Source: Flavobacteriaceae bacterium
Lineage (GTDB): Bacteria; Bacteroidota; Bacteroidia; Flavobacteriales; Flavobacteriaceae
Assembly (NCBI GenBank): GCA_029238515.1
Contig: JAQWFW010000032.1
Span: 1-64,000 of the forward strand
Length of the DNA: 64,000 nt
Direction of reading: 5' to 3'
Shown here: positions 25,796-34,894 of the stretch, piece by piece
How the letters are laid out: each line of letters opens with the position of its first letter
How positions within the stretch are numbered: the first letter of the stretch is position 1
Position numbers and translations under genes: made by a program
The notes under the pieces: model-generated
Database searches by the model: none
Seen by the model: the letters and a program-made list of their open reading frames with translations, nothing else
What the model was told of the DNA's origin: nothing

Positions 25796-26425
25796 ATGGA
25801 TCTATTTGGAATACCCTTTTTTGATGACGACTTATATAAAATGCTTCTTCGGTTTCTTATCGATATAGTTTTTTTGACTGCAATAATTCGACTGTCTTAT
25901 TACCATTTTTCAAAAAAAACAGAATTTTTATTTACCTTTTACTTGGTTGGAATCGTAGTGTTTTTCTTGTGTTTTACGCTAAAAAAATATGAACTAGACT
26001 TAGGTCTAGCATTGGGTCTGTTTGCTATTTTTGGAATCCTCCGTTACCGTACTGAACCTTTGAAAGTCAGAGAGATGACTTATTTATTTGTGGTAATAGG
26101 TGTTTCAGTAATAAATGCGCTTTCCAATAAAAAGATGAGTTATATGGAAATTCTAACAGCCAATAGTTTCATTTTTACAGCAACATACTATTTAGACCGA
26201 TATTGGAGTCTACAAAGAGTAACGCCAAAGGAAAGAATAAGCCCAAAAGATTTTGGTACAAAAGATATTGTATATAATTCTCTTGAAAACATAAAACCTG
26301 AACAGTTTAGCTTACTTAAAAAGGAGCTTGAAGATTCTCTTGGTGTTGAAATTTTAAAACTTGACATCAATGAAGTTGACTTTGAAAAGCAAACCGCCAA
26401 AATAAAAATCCGCTACAAAAAATAA
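25796..26425 (+). CDS. DUF4956 membrane protein
   Basis: 209 residues. Three to four hydrophobic helices in the first 120 residues (IDIVFLTAIIRLSYYHF, FYLVGIVVFFLCFTL, LGLALGLFAIFGILRYR) are followed by a soluble C-terminal region (IKPEQFSLLKKELEDSLGVEI). The RYRTEPLKVREMTYLF loop is the family signature. Family members in other phyla sit next to VTC-type polyphosphate polymerase and CotH genes, but none is visible here. The DUF2490 gene follows after 1 nt, so they are co-transcribed. Confidence 0.85.
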   Translation: MDLFGIPFFDDDLYKMLLRFLIDIVFLTAIIRLSYYHFSKKTEFLFTFYLVGIVVFFLCFTLKKYELDLGLALGLFAIFGILRYRTEPLKVREMTYLFVVIGVSVINALSNKKMSYMEILTANSFIFTATYYLDRYWSLQRVTPKERISPKDFGTKDIVYNSLENIKPEQFSLLKKELEDSLGVEILKLDINEVDFEKQTAKIKIRYKK

Positions 26426-26426
26426 T

Positions 26427-27143
26427 ATGAAAAAAATAATCTCAACATATTTCTTACACGCTTTAATATGCACATTAACGTTTGGTTTAAGCTCAATTTA
26501 TGCGCAAAACGACCCTGATCTTGAGGGATGGAGCGCTGTAGAAATCGATTTAAAAGCTACTGAGAAATTGTCGTTTTCGATTGCTGAACATTTACGACTT
26601 AGGAATGATATATCGACCGTTAAAAATTATTTCACACAACTTAAGGTAAATTATGAAGTTCTAAAAAATTTAGAGCTTGGTGGTGGAGTTCGCTACATTA
26701 CCAAAAATGATGATGTTGGCAAAAAACAAGGTCTTGATCCATACTTCCGATATCAATTTGATGCAAGTTATAAGACTAATGTTGAAAAAATTGGACTATT
26801 ATTTCGACTTAGATACCAAAATAAAAATCAGCTTGGGCTTTCAGAAGAAGAAGGAGACATAGCACAAGAGTTTATCAGGTCTCGCCTTGGAATTGGCTAT
26901 AGAATTATGCCATTAAAACTAAACTTAAAACTTTTTGCCGAACTCTTCAATCAACCAAGTAATTCAAAAATTGAGGACAGAGAAACACGGTATAGATACA
27001 CTTTGAAACTGAGTCGAAAATTCAAAAAAATAGGAACATTCACCGTATTTTATGGAATACAGGAAAATGAAGTCGCACAAAGCAAAACAAAAAAATCTTT
27101 TTTAGGATTTAAATACGCCTATAGAATTGACTTTACTCAATAG
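26427..27143 (+). CDS. DUF2490 outer-membrane beta-barrel protein
   Basis: 238 residues with a signal peptide ending SSIYAQ (about 27). Strands alternate in the OMP manner (WSAVEIDLKATEKLSFSIAEHLRLRND, LELGGGVRYITK, GLLFRLRYQNKN), and the end FKYAYRIDFTQ is barrel-like. DUF2490 proteins are small barrels of unknown function. The start is 1 nt after DUF4956, a pairing often seen in Flavobacteriaceae by my recollection. It converges on the MFS gene with a 1-nt gap and no terminator. Confidence 0.85.
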   Translation: MKKIISTYFLHALICTLTFGLSSIYAQNDPDLEGWSAVEIDLKATEKLSFSIAEHLRLRNDISTVKNYFTQLKVNYEVLKNLELGGGVRYITKNDDVGKKQGLDPYFRYQFDASYKTNVEKIGLLFRLRYQNKNQLGLSEEEGDIAQEFIRSRLGIGYRIMPLKLNLKLFAELFNQPSNSKIEDRETRYRYTLKLSRKFKKIGTFTVFYGIQENEVAQSKTKKSFLGFKYAYRIDFTQ

Positions 27144-27144
27144 C

Positions 27145-28416
27145 TCATTGTTCTGGATTTTCATGCGCTTCTAAGTCTTCTTCAAGATCTAAATTTCTAA
27201 AGCTTGGAGAAACAATTCCTGTTGTAATGACAGTGATTAAAGTCATTGTCCCGCCAAATACAACGGCAGTAACCGTACCCATCAGCTTTGCGGTAAGGCC
27301 ACTCTCAAAAGCACCTAACTCATTGGACGACCCCACAAACATGGAGTTTACAGAGGATACACGCCCACGCATGTGATCGGGTGTTTTGAGCTGCAAAATG
27401 GTTTGTCGAATGACCATTGAAACACCATCCGTAACGCCACTAAAGAAAAGTGCAACAACCGAGATCCAAAATACTGAGGATAACCCAAAAACAATGATGG
27501 AAATCCCGAATCCAAATACAGCGATAAGAAGTTTTAAACCTGCTTTTCTACTGATAGGAATATAGGCCGTTGTGAGCATAGTGAGAAAAGCCCCCACAGC
27601 AGGTGCCGCACGTAAAATTCCAAAACCCTCCGAACCTACCTTTAAAATATCTTGAGCAAAAATGGGTAAAAGCGCAACAGCTCCACCAAAAAGAACCGCA
27701 ATCATATCCAAACTTAAAGCTCCTAAAATGGCTTTGGTTTTGAATACAAAACGCACCCCTTCTTTCAGGCTTTGAAGTACGGGTTCGCCTATTTTTGGAT
27801 TCAATACCGGTTTTTTAGAAATTAATAACGCAAGTAAAAAAGAAAAAACAACCAACACAAAGACAATACAAAGCGACCAATGTACCCCAATCCAATTGAT
27901 GGTAAACCCTGCCACCGCCGGCCCCATAATAGAAGCCATTTGCCAGGTAGAACTACTCCAAGTCGCCGCATTTGGATAAGCTTTTTTGGGCACAATTAGA
28001 GCAATCAATGAAAAAATCGTTGGGCCAAAAAATGCTCGTAACAATCCTCCAAAAAATACAAAAGCATAAATCGAATACAAAATAGATTTTTGTGTCCAAG
28101 AAGCAGCGACCGATGCGTCTGAAAGAAAAAATAGTCCTAAACTAATCAAAGAAAAAAGGCCAATACACCACAAAAATAAATTACGCTTTTCGCGTTGGTC
28201 GACAATATGTCCAGCAAACAATGCCATACTTAGGGCAGGAATAATTTCCATAAGCCCAATAATACCAAGTGACAATGGGTCTTTAGTGAGTGAATATACT
28301 TGCCATTCGATGACTATAAATTGCATCGACCAAGCAAAAACCAACATAAAACGCAACAAAAGAAAAATATTAAATTCCTTAAATCTAAGGGCTACATAAG
28401 GGTCTTTTTTTGGCAT
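27145..28416 (-). CDS. major facilitator transporter, EntS-like (MFS_3)
   Basis: 423 residues with about twelve hydrophobic helices. Motif A-like GHIVDQREKRNLFLW lies between helices 2 and 3, and SSSTWQMASIMGPAVAG in helix 5. The branch includes enterobactin and other siderophore exporters, but substrates vary and no siderophore genes are nearby. It is 2 nt downstream of recJ on the same strand, so the two are probably co-transcribed. Confidence 0.85.
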   Translation of the reverse strand: MPKKDPYVALRFKEFNIFLLLRFMLVFAWSMQFIVIEWQVYSLTKDPLSLGIIGLMEIIPALSMALFAGHIVDQREKRNLFLWCIGLFSLISLGLFFLSDASVAASWTQKSILYSIYAFVFFGGLLRAFFGPTIFSLIALIVPKKAYPNAATWSSSTWQMASIMGPAVAGFTINWIGVHWSLCIVFVLVVFSFLLALLISKKPVLNPKIGEPVLQSLKEGVRFVFKTKAILGALSLDMIAVLFGGAVALLPIFAQDILKVGSEGFGILRAAPAVGAFLTMLTTAYIPISRKAGLKLLIAVFGFGISIIVFGLSSVFWISVVALFFSGVTDGVSMVIRQTILQLKTPDHMRGRVSSVNSMFVGSSNELGAFESGLTAKLMGTVTAVVFGGTMTLITVITTGIVSPSFRNLDLEEDLEAHENPEQ

Positions 28417-28418
28417 CT

Positions 28419-30110
28419 TTATTGCTTTATGTCTTTAAGTTTTAGCTGTAAACTTACACGACCATTCCATTCATTTTCGTCAATAGCATAAGCAATTTTA
28501 AAAGGTGTTTTAGTGTTGGTGAATTCCAGCTTATCGCCCAAGCCAAAACCTATGCCATTGATAGGTTCGGAGTTTTTTTGCATAACACTTATTTTGAGGT
28601 GTTTATCGTCTTGACCAACACATTTGCCATAACCAGTCTCGAGAACATCATTCGTCATAAAAACAGGAGACATATTTTGTGGTCCAAACGGTGCAAATTG
28701 CTTCAAAATTCTATAAAATTTTGGTGTAATCTGACTCAAATGTAGCTCAGCATCTATAAGTAGTTCAGGGGTTTTGAGGTGTGTTGGTAAAGTTTTTTTT
28801 ACCTCATTTTCGAAGGCCGCCTTGAATGCCGTATAATTTTGTTCTTTAATACTAAGTCCTGCAGCATACTTATGCCCCCCAAATTGCTCAATATATTGAC
28901 TGCAATTCTGAAGTGCTTCATACACGTCAAACCCTCGAACAGATCGCGCAGAAGCGGTTAAAAAATCACCACTTTTGGTAAACACTAAAGTTGGTCGATA
29001 GTGTGTTTCAATCAACCTTGAAGCTACAATCCCTATTACACCTTTGTTCCAAGATTCATTATAAACGACCGTAGTAGCACCATCAACCTCGTTTAATTTT
29101 TCAATCTGCAAAAGCGCCTCTTTTGTGATTTCTTGATCTAAAGTTCTTCGTGTTGTATTAAATGTCTCGATGTCCTGTGCTGCCCGTTCAGCTAGTGCCA
29201 AATCTTTTTCTTTAAGCAATGCAACAGCATAATTCCCATGCTTCATGCGTCCTGCTGCATTGATGCGCGGAGCAATAACAAAAACCACGTCTGAAATGGT
29301 TAGAATATCTTTTTTAATATTTTGTATTAGGGCCTGAAACCCGGGACGAGGATTTGTGTTCATGACTTGAACACCATGGAAAGCTAAGATTCTGTTTTCG
29401 CCAACGATAGGAACAATATCAGCCCCAATTGCAGTCGCAACCAAATCCAAATAAGGTGTAAAATCTTCAATTGTTTCACTGTAATTTTGACCCAATGCCT
29501 GAATCAGTTTAAACCCTACACCACAGCCACATAATTCTTTAAATGGATAAGTACAATCGGACCTTTTTGGATCTAGTACAGCAACGGCTTGTGGTAATTT
29601 ATTGCCAGGACGATGGTGATCACAAATGATAAAATCAACTCCTTTGTCTTTAGCATATTGTACTTTTTCAATGGCTTTCACGCCACAATCCAAAGCAATG
29701 ATAAGCCCAAAGTCATTGTCGATAGCATAGTCAACTCCCTTGTACGAAACTCCATACCCTTCCTCGAAACGATCAGGAATATAGGTCGCTATAAAATCAC
29801 TTTTTGTTTCAAGGTATGTCGCCATTAATGCCACTGAAGTAGTACCATCTACATCATAGTCTCCGTAAATTAAAATACGTTCATTGTTGGTTAAAGCGTG
29901 ATTTATACGTTGTACCGCCTTGTCCATGTCTTTCATTAAGAAAGGGTCGTGTAACTCTTGTAATTGAGGTCTAAAAAAAGTTTTGGCCTGGTCAAAAGTT
30001 TGAATCCCTCGTTGAACCAAAAGTTGAGCAATCACGAAATCTACTACTAGAGCATTGGCTAAATGCTGAACTTTGTTTTCATCAGGAGATGGTTTTAACG
30101 TCCAGCGCAT
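28419..30110 (-). CDS. recJ: single-strand-specific 5'-3' exonuclease RecJ
   Basis: 563 residues, usual length. DHH-family phosphoesterase motifs: IYGDYDVDGTTSVALM (about 79), IIALDCGVKA (about 135), IICDHHRPGN (about 157) and the later VVATAIGADIVPIVGEN. A DHHA1-type region follows (RSVRGFDVYEAL, FGGHKYAAGLSI), then an OB-like C-terminus. It acts in recombination repair and mismatch repair. It is flanked by OsmC (3 nt upstream) and MFS (2 nt downstream) genes, forming one compact transcription unit. Confidence 0.95.
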   Translation of the reverse strand: MRWTLKPSPDENKVQHLANALVVDFVIAQLLVQRGIQTFDQAKTFFRPQLQELHDPFLMKDMDKAVQRINHALTNNERILIYGDYDVDGTTSVALMATYLETKSDFIATYIPDRFEEGYGVSYKGVDYAIDNDFGLIIALDCGVKAIEKVQYAKDKGVDFIICDHHRPGNKLPQAVAVLDPKRSDCTYPFKELCGCGVGFKLIQALGQNYSETIEDFTPYLDLVATAIGADIVPIVGENRILAFHGVQVMNTNPRPGFQALIQNIKKDILTISDVVFVIAPRINAAGRMKHGNYAVALLKEKDLALAERAAQDIETFNTTRRTLDQEITKEALLQIEKLNEVDGATTVVYNESWNKGVIGIVASRLIETHYRPTLVFTKSGDFLTASARSVRGFDVYEALQNCSQYIEQFGGHKYAAGLSIKEQNYTAFKAAFENEVKKTLPTHLKTPELLIDAELHLSQITPKFYRILKQFAPFGPQNMSPVFMTNDVLETGYGKCVGQDDKHLKISVMQKNSEPINGIGFGLGDKLEFTNTKTPFKIAYAIDENEWNGRVSLQLKLKDIKQ

Positions 30111-30113
30111 GGT

Positions 30114-30536
30114 TTAATTATTTTGAATATGAATTTTAGTAGTTATTGTGGCAAACTTTCGAAACATTTCCATCACACCACAATATTTTTCTACTGATAA
30201 CTGTACTGCTCGCTTGCATTTCTTTTCATCAACATGAGCTCCTGAAAAATAATAATCGACATGAACAGAGTGGTAATATTTTGGGTGTTCATCTGTAAGC
30301 TGACCTTCCACATCAATTCGTAAATTGTAATCTGTAATCTTCATTTTTTTTAGGATATCTACAATATCAATTCCGGAACACCCTGCCAATGAAGACAACA
30401 TCATCGCTTTGGGAGAAAGCCCAGTTTGCTTAGAAATTCCTTCAACAACTGTGTCCATGAGCACATGGTTTCCGCTTGGATTATCGGAATCAAAGAGCAT
30501 TCCCCCTTTCCAATGGGTCGTAGTTTTGTGGGCCAT
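30114..30536 (-). CDS. OsmC/Ohr-family protein
   Basis: 140 residues. The conserved peroxidatic cysteines are likely in LAGCSGIDIVD (about 53) and EKYCGVMEMF (about 117), and LSPKAMMLSSLAGCSG is the family helix. Such proteins reduce organic hydroperoxides or have a related thiol role. It is first of the OsmC-recJ-MFS unit, divergent from an AhpD-like gene, with a short 56-bp shared promoter region. Confidence 0.88.
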   Translation of the reverse strand: MAHKTTTHWKGGMLFDSDNPSGNHVLMDTVVEGISKQTGLSPKAMMLSSLAGCSGIDIVDILKKMKITDYNLRIDVEGQLTDEHPKYYHSVHVDYYFSGAHVDEKKCKRAVQLSVEKYCGVMEMFRKFATITTKIHIQNN

Positions 30537-30592
30537 AATAAAATTATTTTTTGTTACTTGTTACATCAAAAATACTACTAAAAATTTAAAAT

Positions 30593-31183
30593 ATGCCGTT
30601 AGTTACACCATTAAAGCCAGACCACGACTTAGAAACTAAATCATTAGCAAAATTTTTTAATGAAACTTTGGGTTTTTGTCCAAATTCGGTACTTACCATG
30701 CAGCATCGCCCCGCAATTAGTAAGGCATTTATTAATCTAAATAAAGCTGTGATGGCCAATGAAGGCCGTGTGACGTCGGCGCTAAAACGCATGATTGCTT
30801 GGGTAAGCAGCAATGCTACTGGGTGTCGGTATTGTCAAGCTCATGCCATTCGGGCTGCAGAGCGCTATGGCGCAAATGACGAACAATTGGAAAATATTTG
30901 GGAGTACAAAACCCACTCCGCTTTTAGCGAAGCCGAACGAGTAGCACTGGATTTTAGTTTGGCTGCTTCTGTAGTGCCAAATGCAGTGAACGATGCCTTA
31001 AAAAAGCGTTTGTATACATATTGGAGTGAGGGCGAAATTGTAGAAATGTTAGGCGTAATTTCTTTGTTTGGCTACCTTAATCGCTGGAACGATTCCATGG
31101 GTACAAGCATAGAAGATGGTGCTGTAGAAAGTGGAGCGAAATATCTAAAAAAACATGGTTGGAATAAAGGTAAACACTGCTGA
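30593..31183 (+). CDS. carboxymuconolactone decarboxylase / AhpD-like peroxidase-related protein
   Basis: 196 residues. The redox CxxC-H motif is in TGCRYCQAHAIRAAERYG (about 81-90), as in AhpD-like alkylhydroperoxidases. Most of the rest is helical. It is divergent from the OsmC gene, so the pair may be a peroxide-response unit. True decarboxylase activity is unlikely because the CxxC-H site is present. Confidence 0.85.
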   Translation: MPLVTPLKPDHDLETKSLAKFFNETLGFCPNSVLTMQHRPAISKAFINLNKAVMANEGRVTSALKRMIAWVSSNATGCRYCQAHAIRAAERYGANDEQLENIWEYKTHSAFSEAERVALDFSLAASVVPNAVNDALKKRLYTYWSEGEIVEMLGVISLFGYLNRWNDSMGTSIEDGAVESGAKYLKKHGWNKGKHC

Positions 31184-31184
31184 T

Positions 31185-31859
31185 CTAGACTCCAGAATTG
31201 CCTGAAATAACAATCACAATTTCTCCCTTTGCGGGAGTTTCTGTGTAATGGTCTAAAAGTGTTTTTGCTGTGCCCCGACGAGTTTCTTCAAAAAGCTTTG
31301 TGAGTTCGCGAGAAATAGAGATTTGTCGATCTTCTCCAAAAAACAAACAAATCTGCTCTAATGTTTTGTTTAATTTGTGAGGGCTTTCATAGAGAACAAT
31401 AGTTCTTTCTTCTTGAGCCAATAGTTTTAAGCGCGTTTGTCGGCCTTTTTTGATGGGCAAAAACCCCTCAAAAATAAAGCGATCATTAGGCAAACCAGAA
31501 TTTACTAATGCAGGAACAAAGGCTGTCGCGCCAGGCAAGCACTCAACAGGAATTTGTTGTGCCACACAAGCTCTAGTCAGCAAAAAACCAGGATCGGAAA
31601 TTGCAGGTGTTCCAGCATCACTAATCAATGCGATTTCTATTCCTCCTTTTAATCTATCGATAATTTTATCTAAAACTTTATGTTCGTTGTGCATATGGTA
31701 GGATTGCATTTGGGTCTGGATGCCAAAATGCTTAAGAAGTTTACCTGAAGTTCTAGTGTCTTCAGCCAAAATTAAATCAACAGATTTAAGTGTGGAAATT
31801 GCACGCATTGTCATGTCTTCTAAATTGCCAATGGGTGTTGGTACTATGTACAATTTCAT
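31185..31859 (-). CDS. rsmI: 16S rRNA (cytidine1402-2'-O)-methyltransferase
   Basis: 224 residues of the tetrapyrrole-methylase fold. Signatures: IVPTPIGNLEDMTMRA (residue 4), ILAEDTRTSGKLLKHF (about 32) and SDAGTPAISDPGFLL (about 80), followed by VECLPGATAFVPALVNSG. It methylates the ribose of C1402 using SAM. Length is a little short at the C-terminus (224 versus about 280 in E. coli), the usual form in Bacteroidota. A perfect TACCTTTG box stands 17 nt upstream. Confidence 0.93.
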   Translation of the reverse strand: MKLYIVPTPIGNLEDMTMRAISTLKSVDLILAEDTRTSGKLLKHFGIQTQMQSYHMHNEHKVLDKIIDRLKGGIEIALISDAGTPAISDPGFLLTRACVAQQIPVECLPGATAFVPALVNSGLPNDRFIFEGFLPIKKGRQTRLKLLAQEERTIVLYESPHKLNKTLEQICLFFGEDRQISISRELTKLFEETRRGTAKTLLDHYTETPAKGEIVIVISGNSGV

Positions 31860-31876
31860 GAACTCGAGTTTAAACT

Positions 31877-31884
31877 CAAAGGTA
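31877..31884 (-). promoter_or_regulatory. -7 promoter element of rsmI
   Basis: TACCTTTG on the minus strand, 17 nt before the ATG. The adjoining GAGTTTAAACTC (31866-31877) is a perfect 12-bp palindrome next to the presumed transcription start. Confidence 0.45.
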
Positions 31885-32090
31885 CAATCTTTGATGCATA
31901 AATTGTGAAAAATTGGGGTGATTTTGTCCGTACAGAAAAACTTTTAAAAGGGGAAAAGAGACATTTAGACAATGACAAAAAGAATAAAATAAAAACTTAA
32001 TGATCGTAAAAGTCTAATCAAATTTGTAAAATTCTTAAATTCTAAATAGCTTTACCTAAAGATTTAAACCCATTAATCTACCTAAATATT

Positions 32091-32890
32091 ATGGAAAAAT
32101 ACCTGCAAAATCACTTTTATTTGAATACGGCCCAAACATTCTTTATGCCTTAGGACTCCTTCTTGTTGGATTGTTTATCATAAAAAAAACAGTCGCATTT
32201 ACAGAAAAAATATTGTCTTCGCGAAAAGTTGATAAAACCCTTCAGAACTTTCTTACAAATATGCTTTCTATTGGGCTTAAACTATTTTTACTGATTACCG
32301 TTATTTCTAAACTTGGTGTAGATACAACTGCCATAGCGGCAGCGCTTGCGGCAGCTGGTTTAGGAGTTGGTTTGGCACTTCAAGGCGCTTTGTCTAACCT
32401 CGCTGGCGGAGTGCTAATTATAGTGTTCAAGCCTTTTAAGATTGGTGATCTTGTTGATGCTCATAACGAAATTGGGGTAGTAAAAGACATTAATATTTTT
32501 ACAACACAAATTGTTACCCCAGATAACAAACGCGTTATTATTCCAAATGGTACGCTTGCCAACAGTAATATCATTAATTATTCGGCAGAAGGAAAACTAC
32601 GTGTAGACCTCACCATTGGTGTGGGCTACGACGAAGACATTAAACAAACCAAAGGGGTGCTCTTGGATGTCTTAAAACAACACTCAAAAGTGCTAAGCGA
32701 CCCAAACCCCACTGTAGATGTTGAAGAACTTGCCGAAAGCTCTGTTAATTTTGCTGTTCGGCCATGGTGTAAAGTGGAAGACTACTGGACAGTGTATTTT
32801 GGGATAACCGAAAATTGCAAGCTAGCACTTGACAAAGCAGGTATCGAAATCCCTTATCCGCATTCTGTGGAGATACAAAAACAGGGTTAA
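32091..32890 (+). pseudogene. MscS-family mechanosensitive channel with frameshift at the 5' end
   Basis: The ORF track begins at a TTG (32171), but the same frame is open from 32060 and encodes a family-like first membrane helix (FEYGPNILYALGLLLVGLF). The only ATG (32091) is in another frame: ATGGAAAAATACC. One extra A in the A5 run would join them as M-E-K-I-P-A-K-S. The body is intact: pore helix AAALAAAGLGVGLALQGALSNLAGG, the beta domain FKIGDLVDAHNEIGVVKDI and IPNGTLANS. So this is either a sequencing error, a recent frameshift, slippage-controlled expression, or a shorter protein starting at TTG. It overlaps tsaB by 4 bp (convergent). Confidence 0.75.
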
Positions 32891-33558
32891 ATTTTCTTCG
32901 ATGGAATCGCTATAAAATCCTTCAAATAAAAAGGTTCAAAATAGGCCAGATCCTCAAAATTTTTCGCTTGAAATTTAGAAAATGACAAGCCACACATTTG
33001 TTGTGCTGAAGGAAGTTGAGCATCGAAATATGCGTTGGGGTGATTAATAATTGATTGGGTTTTTTCTACACCATTGCCCACGAAATAAACAGATTGATCT
33101 TGTAATATATCATTGTAAGATGTGGCGTCTAAAATTTTGGCTGAAGTTGGCTCAATACACTGATAACCATTGTCAAATACTGCAGAATAAACTTCCATTC
33201 GCCGCGCGTCGAGCATAGCCACAATACAACCCTTTTGAAGCTCCACTTTGTGTGCAAGACTTTCTAAGGTTGGAATGGAAATCAAAGGGATATCCAGCGC
33301 GTAGCATAACCCTTTTGCAGCTGAAACACCAATACGTAACCCTGTATAAGAGCCAGGCCCTTTACTTACCGCAACAGCATGAAGTTCACCACGATCAATT
33401 TTTGCAGAACTGAGCACCTCATCTATGTATTCATGAAGTCTTTCGGCATGCGAATAGCTTGAACTGTTGTCTTCTTTCAAAGCAATGAGTCCCCCATTTT
33501 TGGACAGTGCTACAGAGCAATTGGTCGTAGAGGTTTCAATATTTAAAATATTGGCCAT
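32887..33558 (-). CDS. tsaB: tRNA threonylcarbamoyladenosine synthesis protein TsaB
   Basis: 223 residues of the ASKHA fold. Signatures: MANILNIETSTTNCSVALS (phosphate-1-like), AVSKGPGSYTGLRIGVSAAKGLCYA (about 60-85) and VAMLDARRMEVYSAVF (about 112). TsaB partners TsaD and TsaE to form t6A37 in ANN-decoding tRNAs. It lies directly downstream of the TolC gene (no gap), last in that transcription unit. Confidence 0.92.
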   Translation of the reverse strand: MANILNIETSTTNCSVALSKNGGLIALKEDNSSSYSHAERLHEYIDEVLSSAKIDRGELHAVAVSKGPGSYTGLRIGVSAAKGLCYALDIPLISIPTLESLAHKVELQKGCIVAMLDARRMEVYSAVFDNGYQCIEPTSAKILDATSYNDILQDQSVYFVGNGVEKTQSIINHPNAYFDAQLPSAQQMCGLSFSKFQAKNFEDLAYFEPFYLKDFIAIPSKKI

Positions 33559-34875
33559 TTACAAATTTAATGGTTTCCCAAGATAAAAGTCAAGGACTTT
33601 GGTTTTAAATATAAAATCGTACTTGGCACGAACTAAACTTGACTGAGCATTGACCAATTGAGTTCTGTTTTGTTCCAAATCCAATGCATTGAGCGCTCCT
33701 ATATTGTAGCGTTCTTGTGCATTGTCAAAAGAAAGCTGTCTTGCTGCCACGGATTTTTGTGTAGACGAATACGTTTTTAGAGCTGCTTTTGCATCTGTAA
33801 AAGCCCGCTGAATATTACTTTCCAAATCTAGCTTAGCTTGTTCTAGAGCCAATTTTCTGTTTTCAACCTGAATCAATGATTTTGCCAAAGCAGTCTTGTT
33901 TTGAAACCTTGAAAAGACAGGGATATTAAGATTTAAACTAAAACTATGGCCTTTGTTGTCGTTGATTTGCTGAAAAAATGAATTGTCATTACTAAGGTTA
34001 GAAAAATTTGCCCCTGCATTTAATCCATAACTAAAACTGAATGTAGGGTAAAATCCACTTTTTGAAATTTCTCTTGCTAATTCTGCAGATTCAATATTTT
34101 TTTGAGCGACTTTAATTTCACTTCTATTTTCAAATGCATAATTCAAAATTGGTCGTACATCACTGTACATCACCAATTCGGAGGGTGCTTCTAAGTCTAT
34201 AATTTCCACGTCAAATCCATCAAAAGGAACTTGCAAGACTTGCGATAGAGATAAAAGTGCTAGGGTATAGCTGTTTTGCGCAACTGTTAAGCTTTGTGCG
34301 TCATTGGCAAGGGTTGCTTCTGCATCAAAAACATTGGCCTGCGGCTGTGTTCCGGCAGATACTAATGCTTTGACGCGCTCTAACTGTTCTATTGAAAAAT
34401 TGTATTGTACTTGTGCAATGGTCAAATTTTCTTTGTTGAGCAAAACATTCAGATAGGAGTTAACGACATTTAAAGCAACATTGTCTTTTATTCTATTGAA
34501 TTCTTCTTCGTTTGCTTCTTTATTTATCAACGATTGTCTGTAAATATTTGTATTGCGAAATCCATTAAAAATGGTCTGTGATAAATTGACACCAAGACTT
34601 GTGGAATGGAATGTACGATCTACAAAATTTCCGTCAAAAACCTCAACATTTCCAAGGTTCAAACGTTGAGAACCATTAAGTCCAAGTGCTGGCAAAAAAT
34701 TTCCTTTTGCGGCTATAATATCTTGATCGTTTGTGAGTAATGAATTTTCAGTTTGTCGTACAGAAATATTATTCTCTAAGGCATGCGTAACACATTCTTG
34801 TAAGTTCCACTTCTTTTGTGCATACCCATTGAGCCCTACCACGAAACATAAAATTAATATGCTGAATTTCATCAT
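33559..34875 (-). CDS. TolC-family outer-membrane efflux channel
   Basis: About 438 residues from the preferred start. The ORF opens at 34917, but residue 15 begins the signal peptide MMKFSILILCFVVGLNGYAQ, and starting there removes the 23-bp overlap with the adaptor gene. Two TolC-type repeats of long helices are evident (NVALNVVNSYLNVLLNKENLTIAQ near 145; ALEQAKLDLESNIQRAFTDAKAALKTYSSTQ near 360), with GALNALDLEQNRTQLVNAQ near the end. It is the outer exit duct of the ABC/adaptor system encoded just upstream. Confidence 0.9.
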   Translation of the reverse strand: MMKFSILILCFVVGLNGYAQKKWNLQECVTHALENNISVRQTENSLLTNDQDIIAAKGNFLPALGLNGSQRLNLGNVEVFDGNFVDRTFHSTSLGVNLSQTIFNGFRNTNIYRQSLINKEANEEEFNRIKDNVALNVVNSYLNVLLNKENLTIAQVQYNFSIEQLERVKALVSAGTQPQANVFDAEATLANDAQSLTVAQNSYTLALLSLSQVLQVPFDGFDVEIIDLEAPSELVMYSDVRPILNYAFENRSEIKVAQKNIESAELAREISKSGFYPTFSFSYGLNAGANFSNLSNDNSFFQQINDNKGHSFSLNLNIPVFSRFQNKTALAKSLIQVENRKLALEQAKLDLESNIQRAFTDAKAALKTYSSTQKSVAARQLSFDNAQERYNIGALNALDLEQNRTQLVNAQSSLVRAKYDFIFKTKVLDFYLGKPLNL

Positions 34876-34894
34876 GTGATTATATTTTTGATTA

